A DNA stretch of 64,000 bases from Purshia tridentata. Its lineage: Eukaryota; Streptophyta; Magnoliopsida; Rosales; Rosaceae. A program made the position numbers and the translations under genes. The DNA lies in contig QANT01001501.1 of the NCBI GenBank assembly GCA_003254885.1, forward strand, positions 1 to 64,000, read 5' to 3'. Shown here piece by piece: positions 44,973 to 58,823 of the stretch (its first letter is position 1; every line of letters starts with the position of its first letter). The notes under the pieces were generated by a model. That model was given only the letters and a program-made list of their open reading frames with translations, made no database searches and was not told the origin of the DNA.

Positions 44973-47926
44973 TTTTTCTTCTTCAACCTCTCAACTGAAC
45001 TGCTATGCTATGAAGAAGTACACAAATAGATTACCAAGTCCACTAACAGAAACTTGAAACCTCAATATGACCAAGAAATCTACAAAAACTAAACCCCAGC
45101 ATTGAAATCCTCAAAAGCCATTTCAGGTAAGCACATAAAAGCAGAGCCAAGACTAAATCTAAAAAGAAGCAGCAGGAAACCTTCAAACTCAGAAACCAAA
45201 AATGAGAAAATTCACAAATCCATTTGAGGTCCAGTCAAAAAGAACCAGATCCAGCACTTCAACAACTTGACAAAACCAGTTCAAGCCTCAGCATTTCAAA
45301 CCAATTACAGCAAAGTAGAAAGGCAGAGAGAGAGAGAGAGAGAGAGAGGAGCAAGAGTGTGTGCGGGTTTCTCTTTGTCACTACCAAAAAGCTCCACAAG
45401 CTACCTAACTTGGGAAATGACCATTATGGGGAAATGTTTTCAGCATTTATTGAACGTTTAATCTATGTGGGGCATTAGTATTACTAGTAATCTGATTATT
45501 CCACTAAAGAAACAAACAAACACCAACCCCATATCACTTTTCCACATATTACCATTAGCTAGACTGGAATAAAATAATTTCTAAAATCAGACAAATCATT
45601 ACACAAAAATTATATAGGTAAGATTAATAGCAATACTAAGGAAAGTGAAGATAAAGCTTATAATGAGACATTAACTAAACCCTCACTAACATGAAGCAGC
45701 AGACCATGTGAGAGTGGAAGAGAATACTGAGTACTCCAATCTTCTTAAAAAAAGAGATCACTTTGGTATTGGGTTTTGGAATTTGTATTAAGCTGCATAA
45801 ATTGAGGATTAGAATAATAATATTTGATCAGAATAGTAATACTATATGATAAAAAAGACAATGAAATGGATAGAGAGGAATGGCCACAGACAATGCAGAT
45901 CCCAAGTCTCATCTGGCCTCGTTCTTTGCCTTAAATCTAAGCTAAATTTGTTGCCAAACCTCTCTCTCTTTACTCTCTATCACGCATGCACATTATGTCG
46001 GTGGTCTTAAAATCCAAGAAAGTGCTACCAGCCTATTCTACAATATCCTTTATAAATAAAGCAACAAAAAAAATAAAAATAAAAAAATCTTTTTCATGGC
46101 TGCTAGTTTATAATATTTAATAATCAACTATATGCTATGCAAAATCTGCAACTAAAGTATATTATTATGTTTAATAAATGGAGAATCTGCTTAGCAAAAA
46201 AAGTTAAATTGGAGAATCTGGGTTTCCTCCTCACCAATAAAGGAATTATTATCTTCTCCTTTGACCTTCCATAACATGGCATTGAAAACATTTATATTTA
46301 ATGGGGTTGTTATGGTGTCCTGTCCCTAACAACAAATTAGATGTTTTATTTTATTTTAATTTTTTCTGTAATGAATAACTCAGATTTATGTTTTGAAATC
46401 AAGAATAATGACAAATCAAACTCATGCATATGTGGGCAAATTTGTAATTGGCACTAGAGCCATCATTCCTTGGGGTCGGTGCATTGCTGTTGGGTTGTTT
46501 TTTTTATGCTTTTGTTGGTGGCGGGGTTTTTTTTCGCCTTGTAAAGACTAAAGTCTAAAGTCTAAAGATGTTTGACGTCTAATTCTACTTGGATGGTCAA
46601 AGTTTGGTCAACACGATGAGCCTAGGCTGACTAGCTATTGAGTTGGGCCGATAGAGTTCAATAGACTCAATATTGGGTTAAATTGTCTACGACTAGAATA
46701 GAAAAAAGAATCATGTAATCTTTCTAAGTCATTTTTCTCTTTTCTCTTTTAACATAGAAAAAATGGATGCTTTTCTTCGATGAGAAGAAGCTGCAAAGAG
46801 AATGCAGAAAGAAATACTGAATTACTGTGTACTTGCACCAAAATATAGCGGTACTTATCGTGTATTTAAGTTTCCTCCTTCCCTCCACAGTAGAGAAGCC
46901 TCCTAACATAGAGAAATACTATTAATAAAACATAGAACTTGGGTAAAGGGGTAATTATGCCCCACCAATTGGGCTATCCTAATAACCCTAAATTATTGTA
47001 TACCTTTGATTGATTATACCTTTGTTTGATTGTTTTGTAATCATGAGTATTTTATGGTGGTTGGGGGAAATGAGAGCTTACGTCTCAATTGGGGAGTTTC
47101 CGAGTTACCACTTTCGTATGGTTTAAACGGGTTTAGGGGGATCGATGGTATGACCTTAGCTACGTCAACATGCCCATACTAGGCCAACTGGATTCCACTA
47201 TTCCAGACCATATTGGGCTTCGATGGTGTGACCTTAGCTGGGCCCAAGCCCAAGTCTTACTTTTCTCTTCAACTGTTAAAATTATTAATTTATTAATTCA
47301 AATAATGATTGTAATAATAAGTACCGTACGTACGCATGTTCAAAATAATTTGTCAATCATAAGAGTTGTTTGAGTACGCCCATAACATTATATGACATAC
47401 TAGCGTGACTTTATCAATTTCTTCAAATTATTATAAGTGTATAATTTTTTAAATATTTTATTTTATTTTTGAGATATAAATCAAATTTTAATGCATGATA
47501 AGTAATTTTACCCTACTTTTTAACTGAGTTATGCAGCAAATAAAATTTCATACGAGACATTATCTTACAATGATATAATTCTTATTATGTTGTGGGATCT
47601 ACTTATACTTCATTGTAGAAAATGTCCTATAGAAGATATGTCGAATTTTAAATTTTAAAGTGTTATAATTTACGTAAATTTAATAACACCAATTGGTTTA
47701 TAAATCACTAAATCAGTCCACAAAACTCGGTGAAAGTTTCATATTATTGACAACAAGAGACCATCGTCGTTTTATATAATTGATTCTCAATGTAAAAATA
47801 GTAATTATGAACGCAGGCCATACAAGAAACAACAATTAGCGAAAAACCAGAAAAATAAAAAAATAAAATAAAAAACTAAAAAAAAGGCATCCGTTCAAGC
47901 GAGGTGGCTAGTTTGAATGATGATGC
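44973..47926. other. Intergenic: CSLC upstream region and GAPA 3' flank
   Basis: No gene was found in nearly 3 kb. An (AG)12 tract at 45325-45348, (CT)n on the CSLC strand about 350 bp from its ATG, may lie in the leader or promoter. A near-repeat of gatggtatgaccttagct occurs at about 47144 and 47222. The rest is AT-rich and without recognisable elements. Confidence 0.5.
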
Positions 47927-50027
<2,101 letters not shown>

Positions 50028-51136
50028 GCTTGGAGGTAGCAAGGTTTGCTTGCGCTCTCTGGATATTAATTTTAATGAACAGCAGATCGAGAGATCAGCA
50101 AGTGTGTGATGTGGGAGTGAGTGAAATAAAATCAAGACAGGATGAGATTATGGATAGCCTATCGTACTCTACCAATGGCTGAGGTTTCTCTCTTTTTTCT
50201 TTTTCTTTTTTATTTTTGTAAATTTGCATCATAATTAATTACACGTATGCATACAACGTAGAAATGGTGGAGGCTGCCAATGGCCTACTCTATGTCACAC
50301 CATACGAGTTTGGCATATCCTTTTGTTCATCCTCCATATTCCTCCCAGCCTTGCATGTTATCCAATTGTGTGTGTGTGTATGTTTTTTTTTTTTTTCCTT
50401 TTTCTTTTGCATATAAACTTTCATGACTACTATTTTTTTTTTTGTTACTTAACATATAGCTACGTTTAAAGGTATGAGTTTACAGTTTAAGATTTTAGAT
50501 ATCAGTAAATTAAATATTTAGTCCCTTTGTTTTGACTTGAAATTTTAATAATATTACATATATTATAATTTAAATGAATCACATCAACATATTACATGAT
50601 ATTACAGTAACATAAAAAAGATATTTTTATTCTATTATGAAATTTTTTTATTTTTTTATTTTTAAAATAGAAAAATCGAATGTAAGTGTAAAGGGTAATT
50701 CTACGATTCGATATTATATAACCAAAGCTACCCCATATAACAATTGAAAGACATTTGACAAAACAAACCCCAAAGACAATATATAGAACATATCAAAGAT
50801 TTGTTTTTTCTTATTATGGCAGGCCAAAGCCTAAAATAAATAAATAAAGACTATAACTAGCAATCATTTTAGGCCTGGAAATCTTGAATTCATCCCCATA
50901 TAAAAAGTGAGCCACACAAAAAGGGAAAGATCCAAATTAATGCAACCCAAGTCCACAATTGAAATATTTGTCCAACTTCTTTTCAGTTGGTAATATTTGT
51001 CTAATTGAGAATCCATGTCTTGTCACTGTCATATTCAATATATTTTAATTTATAATTTCAAATTATTCTCGCACAATCCTTCTTAATTTCTAGTTCTTTT
51101 CTTTTAATTTTTTGATGGCAACAAATCGGTAATTAA

Positions 51137-51749
51137 GGGCCCGTTTGGATAGGGGGTGATTTGGATTTGGATTTGGATTTGAGCTTTCCAAATCTAAATT
51201 CACTTATTTAGTATAATTTAAAGGAGTGTATTTGGATTTGGCCCAAATCCAAGATGGATTTAAGAAGGCTAAATCCATGAATTTCAAATACATTCTCCAA
51301 CTAGGTATTTGAAATCCCACCATTCCACCCTCTCTCTCTCTCCCTCACCTCCGCCCACAATTGCCGGCGACCACCGCCGGCCACCCTCCGGTGATTTTTC
51401 CGGCCACCATCAGCAACTTTGCGAAGACTTTTCCGGCCACCACCGACGACTTCCGGTGACTTTTCCAGCCACCTCCGGCAACTTTCCGGCGACTTTTCCG
51501 ACCATCCACTGACAACTTTTCCGACCACTTTTAGGCGACTTTTTCGGCCACCCTTCGACAACTTTTTTTATTTTTAATCATATATTTCAATTCTTAAATT
51601 GTTAAAAAAAAATTAAAAATTGAAATACTTTGTAAAATCCTCGTCTTTAAATTTTGCATCCAAATAATAGAATTCCAAATCTAAGGATTTCAATTACATG
51701 GATTTCAAATGCATAAATTTGAAATCCAAATCCAAATCCAAACGGGCCC
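51137..51749. mobile_element. Tourist/Harbinger-like MITE with TAA target duplication
   Basis: A 613-bp element bounded by inverted ends GGGCCCGTTTGGAT and its reverse complement, flanked on both sides by TAA (51134-51136 and 51750-51752). A 3-bp TAA duplication and a GG...GTTTGG end fit PIF/Harbinger (Tourist) MITEs. Both ends also carry GGATTT hexamer arrays. The interior at about 51350-51560 is a degenerate repeat of CTTTTCCGGCCACC-like units that leaves a spurious 86-codon ORF on the minus strand. No transposase is encoded. Confidence 0.85.
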
Positions 51750-51817
51750 TAAGATTTTTGTTTCCATTTACTACTCAAAAATAGATTTTCATTTTGCAAG
51801 ACATAAATGCAGTGTAT

Positions 51818-51828
51818 AATATAAATAG
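51818..51828 (+). promoter_or_regulatory. TATA box, first defensin-like gene
   Basis: ATATAAATAG lies about 90 bp upstream of the ATG at 51913. The same word sits at a similar distance from the second defensin-like gene, supporting common descent of both promoters. Confidence 0.55.
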
Positions 51829-51912
51829 ACATACTCTACAACCATATATATGACTCAACCATTCATATATATCACAAATTGTAGCAAAACGGGATAGTAA
51901 CCAACATACCTT

Positions 51913-52749
51913 ATGGCCATGACTTCCACCAACTTTGCTCCTCTGATGAGATGCTTTTTTATGGGGCTCTTATGCATTGCTTTACTTATTCTCAGCTCAG
52001 GTGAAACTTGGGACCTTTCCAAATACTTGTTATGTCAAAATAACATATTATTAATACAGTAATGCTGCAAGTATTATATATATTTAATGATCACATGTCT
52101 CGACCTATATATATAATAGAGATGAAACTTATCTATATAAATGAGTTGCATTTTTATCAAAGATGCAAGATAGTTTTGAAATTAATACAACCTTGTATCT
52201 TATATAACCACATTAAAAGGAAAAAGTCAATCGTCACACACAAACGTTATACATGAAGTCAGTAAATTTGCATTGCTTTAGTTGTTAATTGTCAGCTCGA
52301 TCAGGTGAAATATATCCCGGCCATTCCCTATACTTCCGATGCTGAGATGAACTCGTCAGATCTAAATGTTAAAACTAGGGGTTATGACTTATAAGCTTGT
52401 ATTGTAGAATTTTTCTAAACATGCCTGTACATGATTTATATTATATAGTTAGTAAATACTGTAAAAAATAATTTATTTAATGAAAATCGTATTTGCACTT
52501 GTTTATATACAATTATTAAAATAAAATAAAATAAATGCATGCAGGATATTAATTAAGATTTATTTATCATTTGTATTGAATTTTTCAGGAAATGCAGCTG
52601 CAGAAATGGGTCCAAGGGAAATTGAGGTGGGCCTATGCTCAGATTTATTCCCAGATTGTAAGGGTTTTTGCCAAAGTTATGGGCATAAGGATGGTGCTTG
52701 TGAAGTGAGGCCGCCATCTACATATAACCTCTGTTACTGTAGAGATTGA
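51913..52749 (+). CDS. Defensin-like cysteine-rich secreted peptide 1
   Basis: Two exons, 51913-52000 and 52589-52749, split by one intron right after the signal-peptide hydrophobic core, as in plant DEFL genes. The precursor is 82 residues (80 from the second Met at 51919). The signal peptide contains MGLLCIALLILSS and is followed by NAAAE. The mature part has six Cys in the order C-x6-C-x3-C-x9-C-x10-C-x1-C, the CxxxC...CxC arrangement of a cysteine-stabilised alpha-beta fold. The classic eight-Cys defensin outer pair is absent. The likely role is extracellular signalling or defence, but that is inference. Paralogous to 54087-54455. Confidence 0.8.
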
Positions 52750-54086
52750 TCATGAGAGTGCATGCCATAGATGGCTAGAGTTGGGACAACTCAAATTTTA
52801 TTTTCAAAGCTTTAGTCGTTAATTGAGTTGTGCTCATATCATGTTTAAATAAAAATTTGAAGATCAACTAATTGTGGTCGAATTAACTTTCTTTTTGTTA
52901 CAATTTGAAATTGGGTATTGCTGCAATTGAATTAATTAAGTCCATTTAACATTATTATGCTCTAGATTTTAGTGACGGATGAAGAAGATCGATGAAGACG
53001 AAATTAAATCTATTAAAGCAAACCACAAACATTTAATACTACTTAAACTAAAGTGAAGTATATATAACCCAAACTACGTATACATGAACCAAAAATTTAA
53101 TTTGATATTAATTTTAATCTATGTACAATGCTGAAGAATTAAATGTTAAACATAATTAAAAGAGTAAATATAACAACAATATAAACATAGAGTTTATTAC
53201 AAAACGGTAACAAAAAGAAGTTGAAATTCTTAGGCAAAACAAAACTGTTGGCATGTAAAATTTTTTTAATCAAATGATATTGGTGGCGAGGAAAATTTAA
53301 TTTAGAATCAGAAATATAGGAATAAATGTTTTTAATCACTAAACTTTATCTCTGCCATGGACATGTAACATTAATTTAAGAGATGTAAGACTAATTAATT
53401 AAGGAGACATAAAGTTGAGAGTCCTTATCCAAATTAAGATAAAAGTTGATCGAGGTCCCTTTTTTTAAATAGTTGTAATAATATTCTTCAAATATTTGGA
53501 GAAATTGTATAATATTAGAACCTCTAGTAAAGGTATTTGGAATCATATGGCGATGTGGCTTCCTCTAAAAAAAAAATGTATGGTTTTGCCACTGCATGTG
53601 TTGTATAAGTTGGGAAACAAATTTGGGATCAACAACATTTTTTTGTTTGTTTTTAGGATAAAACTATTTGTATCACATTTTAAATACCACATTCTTAATA
53701 AAAGTAGAATGTGTGTATACAATTAGATTGAGATGTACATGATACATATTATGCCTAACACCGAAAAAAAAAAGGTCCAATATGACATTTTTTTATATGT
53801 TATGATTAGCAGTTAATTAGTAAAATATCTTGTATATTTCCATTTATTACTGAAATATGGATTTTGACACAATCCTACTTTAATTATATGATTTGGTAGC
53901 CAACTAAACAGATCCGCATGAGCATATAGCTTCCATTTATTCTTGAGAATAGGATTTTAATTTCTATAAAGAGTCTTGCAAATTCGCAACAGAGGTAAGC
54001 ACAATGTAATATAAATAGGCCTTCTTTGTCCATATGGTTCATTCATTCATCTGATCATATAACATAAGCTAAAGGCAAGAACCACT
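52750..54086. other. Intergenic between defensin-like paralogues
   Basis: AT-rich DNA with no gene seen. The segment just upstream of 54087 repeats promoter features of the first paralogue, including the TATA word at 54009-54018. Confidence 0.5.
54009..54018 (+). promoter_or_regulatory. TATA box, second defensin-like gene
   Basis: ATATAAATAG lies 69 bp upstream of the ATG at 54087, mirroring the first paralogue. Confidence 0.55.
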
Positions 54087-54455
54087 ATGGCTTCCACCAA
54101 CATTGCTCGATTTTTGGGGCTTTTTTGCATTGCTTTATTTCTTGTGAACTCAGGTACGTACTGAAATCTCTCCTGAATATATACTTGCAATGTGTACGTG
54201 ATAATGTAAAAGTAATGTAAAAAATTTGATTTAAATAGTTTTATCAGTAATTAAGATTTATTATTAATTTTGTTTTTTTATATAGAATTTGTAGGGCATG
54301 CAAGTGCAGAGGGAACAATCAAAGATGTTGGGCCATGCTCAACCTCATCTGAGTGCAACGAGAATTGCAAAGCAACTGATAGCCCCATATATGGTGGATT
54401 TTGTGACGTCATCCCTCCATCTACAGAAAGCAGATGTTACTGTAGACTTTCATGA
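54087..54455 (+). CDS. Defensin-like cysteine-rich secreted peptide 2
   Basis: Two exons, 54087-54153 and 54286-54455, for a 78-residue precursor. The start MASTNIARFLGLFCIALFLV is a clear signal peptide, and the intron sits at the same place as in the 51913 gene. Six Cys follow the pattern C-x5-C-x3-C-x11-C-x10-C-x1-C, matching its neighbour except for loop lengths. The IPPSTESRCYCR end parallels RPPSTYNLCYCR in the paralogue. The intron is much shorter (132 bp versus 588 bp). Mature sequences have diverged strongly outside the Cys and the PPST motif, as expected for fast-evolving secreted peptides. Target and role are unknown. Confidence 0.82.
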
Positions 54456-54998
54456 GTTGGAGCAACCCCTCCAATTTCATTAACTGAGTACGTTGAGGGT
54501 TGTACCCAAATGTTTGAATAAAAATTGGCACAACGAATGTGGTTCAATTGTAGCTTTCTTTTTTTATTACATTTCTGAAATGGGTTTCAATGCAATTTCA
54601 TTCCATTAAATAAAATTATATGTCTTCCTTATATGTTTGTGATGAAGGAATTAGATCAGAAAAAGAAGGAGATAAATCTATAAAAGATAAGATATTCACT
54701 AATTAATACTATTGTTAAAAAATTAAAGGACCTTGCAAGGAGATCATAGAGAAAGTTAAAGCGACTAATTGAATGAGACTAATTAAATTTGGTGCTCTTA
54801 TTTTTCAAAGAACAAAAAGGTTAAATGGGAGCTAATTGAATGAGCATCAAAGAAAGGTCAATGTAACCAAGATAACGTACAACAAAATTATGGTTCTTTG
54901 GATTAATGGAAAACCAAAGGAGAATACGGCTATACTCCATAACGGGTTCAATTAGCTAAAATTTTATTCATACTTCAGTTGTTGCTTGAAACAATTTC

Positions 54999-57900
54999 CT
55001 AGAGATTAAGAGAAATTGGAGAATAAAGACCCATCACCACCTGCAATAAACATGAAATTAATTAATAATTAATGGAGCCACCTGATCGAATCGATCGAAT
55101 TGCACGATTATAGCTTCATATAAAATATTATAAGTCTTTGAACATTTCTAATATAGAGAAGATGGATCATCTAACGAAGATTTCCATAATAATTTAAAAT
55201 AAGAAAAGCTAGCTATAGCTAGCCAACTGACCTGAACATCTGTTGCTGCAATTAGTTTTCCAGCAATAACGCCCCCAAAAGTATGGTTATCCAAATTCGA
55301 TAACTTAACTCTCAAGTCTCTCATGTTGCAAATTTTACTGCATTCATTATTGATTGGTGTGGTTATTAAGTGTGCAGACAGTGTTATGATGTCGAATCGT
55401 CCCTGCAAATATAACACATTCACAACACTCAAATTTATTTAATTACTTGAGAAAAAGTGAAAAACTAAATACTTTATTAGTTATAGCTAACGTGGCTTAT
55501 AAACTGTAAATATTATAATTTAGTCAGAATCATAAAAGATATGATGATTAATTTACAAAAACTTAATGAATAGTTGATGCAAACTTAAATATTTTTGAGA
55601 TAGTATTCATCTCAATGCAAACCTCGTAAGTGATGATCGTATCATCATTATGGGGACGAATTACGGCTTGAGAAATTATGCCAATTGCAGACATAATAGA
55701 GCATTCAATATGCTCAAAGAGAGACATCAGGCTTTGCGCTAAATCCTGAAATTTTTAAATATATATAAATATATGATTAAGAAACAATATGTATATATAA
55801 GATAACAACCTCGCTAAGTAGAAGTCTTTAATTTGATATAAATCTTTGGTTTCCTATCATTTTCCCAAAGTTAAATGCATAGAAAATAAGATATTAACTA
55901 GGTGTTAAATGCATAAGACACCGAATCTTTCATATATGAGAGTAGGTGTTATGATCGAGTTCAAAACTCATGAACGACAACTTTTTAAATTGAACGTACA
56001 CCTAAAAATTAAGCATAGTTATATTACTTCAGATTATTTTTTGAACAAATTTTCTTCTTAAATTGGACATACATGTTAGAGGAATGCTATTCAATTTTAA
56101 ATTGAACGTACACCTAAAAATTAAGCATATTTATATTACTTCAGATTATTTTTTGAACAAATTTTCTTCTTAAATTGGACATACATGAAAGAGGAATGCT
56201 ATTCACCTTCTCTTTCTACCTTCTTCATCCACCTTCTCCTTTATTATTTACATTTCAAAATGTATTTTCACGATCTGAACCGTTCATATTTTAGATAATT
56301 ATTTAAAGATTAACTTTGCAACAATTTAACTAAATCGGAAATCGTTTAATCATATAATTGTTATAAATAAATTAACGGTGAATCAAATTGTTATTAAGAC
56401 CATTTGTTTATTTTATCATAATTACATAATCAAATGATTTCCGATTTGATTACTTTTTTGTAGAGATGATCTTCATTATTAGATCTAACAGATGAACGGT
56501 TCTGATCATTAATTTACGATGTGAAATTAGAATAATAAAAGAGAAGGTGGATGAAGAAGATGGATTTAGAGAAGGTGAATAACATTCCCAATTAGATCTA
56601 ACAGATGAATGGTTCTGATCATTAATTTACGATGTGAAATTAGAATAATAAAAGCGAAGGTGGATGGAGAAGATGGATTTAGAGAAGGTGAATAACATTC
56701 CCCTACATGTTAATATAATCTTGAGTTTCTTCATTATTAAATCAATTAAAGTTGAGATCATTCCTCGTTCGTCTGACTCGTAGTACATGGAATTTGAGAA
56801 ATCCATATAGAAAATACTAAAAAGGCACTAATTCCAAAAGGGAGCTAGGCTTCATATATAATTATCAAATAAATAAACTCATAGTTTAATTATCAAATAA
56901 ACTCATATTTGTTGCATCCTATATATCATATTGATTGTTCTGTATAATATATACCAATAATGAATTCTAATGAAACTGTTGGAGTTGTATGCCGCACTAG
57001 AAAGAAATGAAGTACTTAATCAATTACAATGATAGATAAATAAAAAAATTGTATAATTTTAGAGATAAATAATAATTAAATGCTAAAATTAAAGAAATAG
57101 TAAGGAACCTCTCCAGCATTGATCCTGATGACGTATGGTTGGAAGTAGGGTCTTGACGAATACTCTGCAAAAAATTCAAATATCTAAAACCATCAGAACT
57201 TGGAGTGTATAAAAACAGAGACACTGAACAATGAACATAAAAAGAGAAAAATTGATGTGGACTAACTAAAATAATTAAGGATAGAATTATCAATACTATA
57301 GAAATGAGCTATAGGGGCTTTTGAGTAGGGGCGGTATAGTGGAAGCGCTCTTAATTTTTAAAAAATAGAGACGCACGTATTTAAATTTGGAACTGTTCAT
57401 GTGTTATAAAAAAACAAATTAGGATGGTACAGAAGCACTCCTAACATTTTAGAAAGAGGCGCGAAGGTTTTGGCGCCTAAATTTATTACAATTAAAGATA
57501 AACAATACTTAGAATTCTGCAAATCTCTACATTAACAAACACAAAAAAGAAAAAGTTGATCACTTGAATAATTAAATTTGGGATACAATTAGAACCACCT
57601 CATCATTAACGTTAAAAGTGGAATTATTTATGTAACAAAAACTGTTGGAAACACACCAACAATTGTTAGGAACTACAACTATAATATAGAAAAATCAGCA
57701 TGACTAAATCTTAGCTTGTCTTAATTTGTAACCAAAAACCATCTTGTCCAAATGAATTACTGTCTAGCAGCCTTAAAATAAAAATGAGTATGCAAATTCT
57801 AGATAGACTGAAACAATTCAAATCTTTATACTCAAATTCTTTCAAAATAATGCAACAAAATTTTTTATACCATTTTGATGCATAAGAAGAAATTCACAAA

Positions 57901-58081
57901 AAATGTATAATGGAAAGAAAGTACCCCCTGACAAAGAAGTTTTTGCTGGCCTCCTTGGGCATCGAGATTTTGTTTTTTTTTCTTGGCCTACATCCTCTTT
58001 TGAAGAGGAGGCACTGTGCTGTCTAAAGTTGAAGGTGGGGGGTGTTTCTTCATAAGGAACCAATTGCATGTTCTCTGCCAT
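54999..58081 (-). CDS. AT-hook/PPC-domain (AHL-like) protein, short and divergent
   Basis: Five exons on the minus strand: 57925-58081, 57109-57164, 55623-55745, 55232-55402 and 54999-55040, giving 182 residues. The PPC/DUF296 fold of AHL nuclear proteins is recognisable: QPYVIRINAGED, an LFEHIECSIMSAIGIISQAV core, TYEGRFDIITLSAH, and FGGVIAGKLIAATDVQVVM. AHL proteins bind AT-rich DNA and matrix regions and form trimers through the PPC. The N-terminal basic stretch KKTKSRCPRRPAK sits where the AT hook should be but lacks the usual R-G-R-P core, so minor-groove binding is doubtful. Canonical AHLs are 250-400 residues; this one is shorter at both ends. Intron 2 carries a foldback element, and a (TC)16 tract starts 17 bp above the ATG. 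Confidence 0.8.
55985..56200. repeat. About 108-bp tandem duplication ending in the foldback tip
   Basis: In AHL intron 2, the block ttgaacgtacacctaaaaat ... aggaatgctattc occurs at about 55990-56092 and again at about 56100-56206. The repeated unit includes the first bases of the foldback element, so duplication took place after the element inserted or during its insertion. Confidence 0.85.
56190..56702. mobile_element. Foldback MITE-like element, 3' arm duplicated
   Basis: The left end (aggaatgctattcaccttc, then tcttcatccaccttctcc and gaaccgttcat) reads as the reverse complement of the right end (gatgaacggttctgatc ... gaaggtgaataacattccc). Arms of well over 100 bp surround a central segment that is itself partly palindromic around AAATCGGAAATCG / GATTTCCGATTTG. 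The right arm appears twice in tandem (about 56485-56590 and 56595-56702). No ORF. The superfamily was not determined because target-site duplications were masked by the tandem copies. Confidence 0.75.
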
Positions 58082-58092
58082 AGCTCAAAATC

Positions 58093-58097
<5 letters not shown>

Positions 58098-58129
<32 letters not shown>
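58098..58129. repeat. (GA)16 microsatellite in the AHL-like 5' leader
   Basis: GA dinucleotide run; on the AHL strand a (TC)16 tract starting 17 bp upstream of the start codon. Confidence 0.9.
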
Positions 58130-58132
<3 letters not shown>

Positions 58133-58656
58133 AGGCTGGCTGGTATCAGCATGAAAAATACTTGGCAAAGAAAATGAGAAAAAAGGAACACATGTCAAAT
58201 TGTTATGGGATACATATCAAATACAGGTAAGGAGCCAACATAGTATTTTGTGCATTGTATCTGGTGTTAATTTCATAATTCATAAAATAAATTTTGGATA
58301 TTGACAATCACAATCCGGTGAAACTGCCCAATTTGGATTACTTCCCAATTTTGAAAATGGTAATTAAGGCAACCTAGCTATCGTCTAGCATTTACATAAT
58401 ACATGAATGAAATCCTAAACACACGTGTTTAGTCAAACATTATTTACCAATAACCTGTATTATGCAAACTATGGTAAAATTCAACTTTTCTCTTTTTCTT
58501 AAATTTCATTCTCATTTGTATCCTCGATCTTGCAATTTAGATTATGATACGTTTTAAATTTTGCCTTTAGAGTGATGAATATTCTTGATAATTTAAAAAT
58601 TCTTATTCATTTTGCATGTTGCTCTTCAAAATGAGTGAAAGACTTTTTGTGGATTT

Positions 58657-58823
58657 TTTTTTTTAGGGGTGGGTTTGTTACAAGGGAAGGCCAAGCTAAG
58701 TGTAAGGGTAATGCTCTCAACCCCAGCTCTTTCAAATCCNTTTTTTTTAGTGGTGGGTTTGTTACAAGGGAAGGCCAAGCTAAGTGTAAGGGTAATGCTC
58801 TCAACCCCAGCTCTTTCAAATCC
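58657..58823. repeat. 83-bp duplicate flanking a single N
   Basis: 58657-58739 and 58741-58823 are virtually identical, from the T-tract through ggtgggtttgttacaaggg to ctctttcaaatcc, and they meet at the only ambiguous base in the window. This is most simply a contig join whose overlap was not collapsed. Confidence 0.85.

Larger units (their letters stand above)
50028..51912. other. Intergenic: GAPA upstream region with MITE
   Basis: Holds the GAPA promoter just above 50027, then AT-rich DNA, the MITE at 51137-51749 and the promoter of the first defensin-like gene. No other coding sequence is supported; ORFs within the MITE are repeat-derived. Confidence 0.5.

Noticed and set aside
45224-45478. 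Short ORFs over the (AG)n tract upstream of CSLC
   Set aside because: Arg-Glu runs come from the microsatellite; it is more likely CSLC leader or promoter.
51301-51561. Minus-strand ORF rich in Gly, Lys and Arg repeats
   Set aside because: It lies wholly within the MITE core and simply translates its degenerate tandem repeat.
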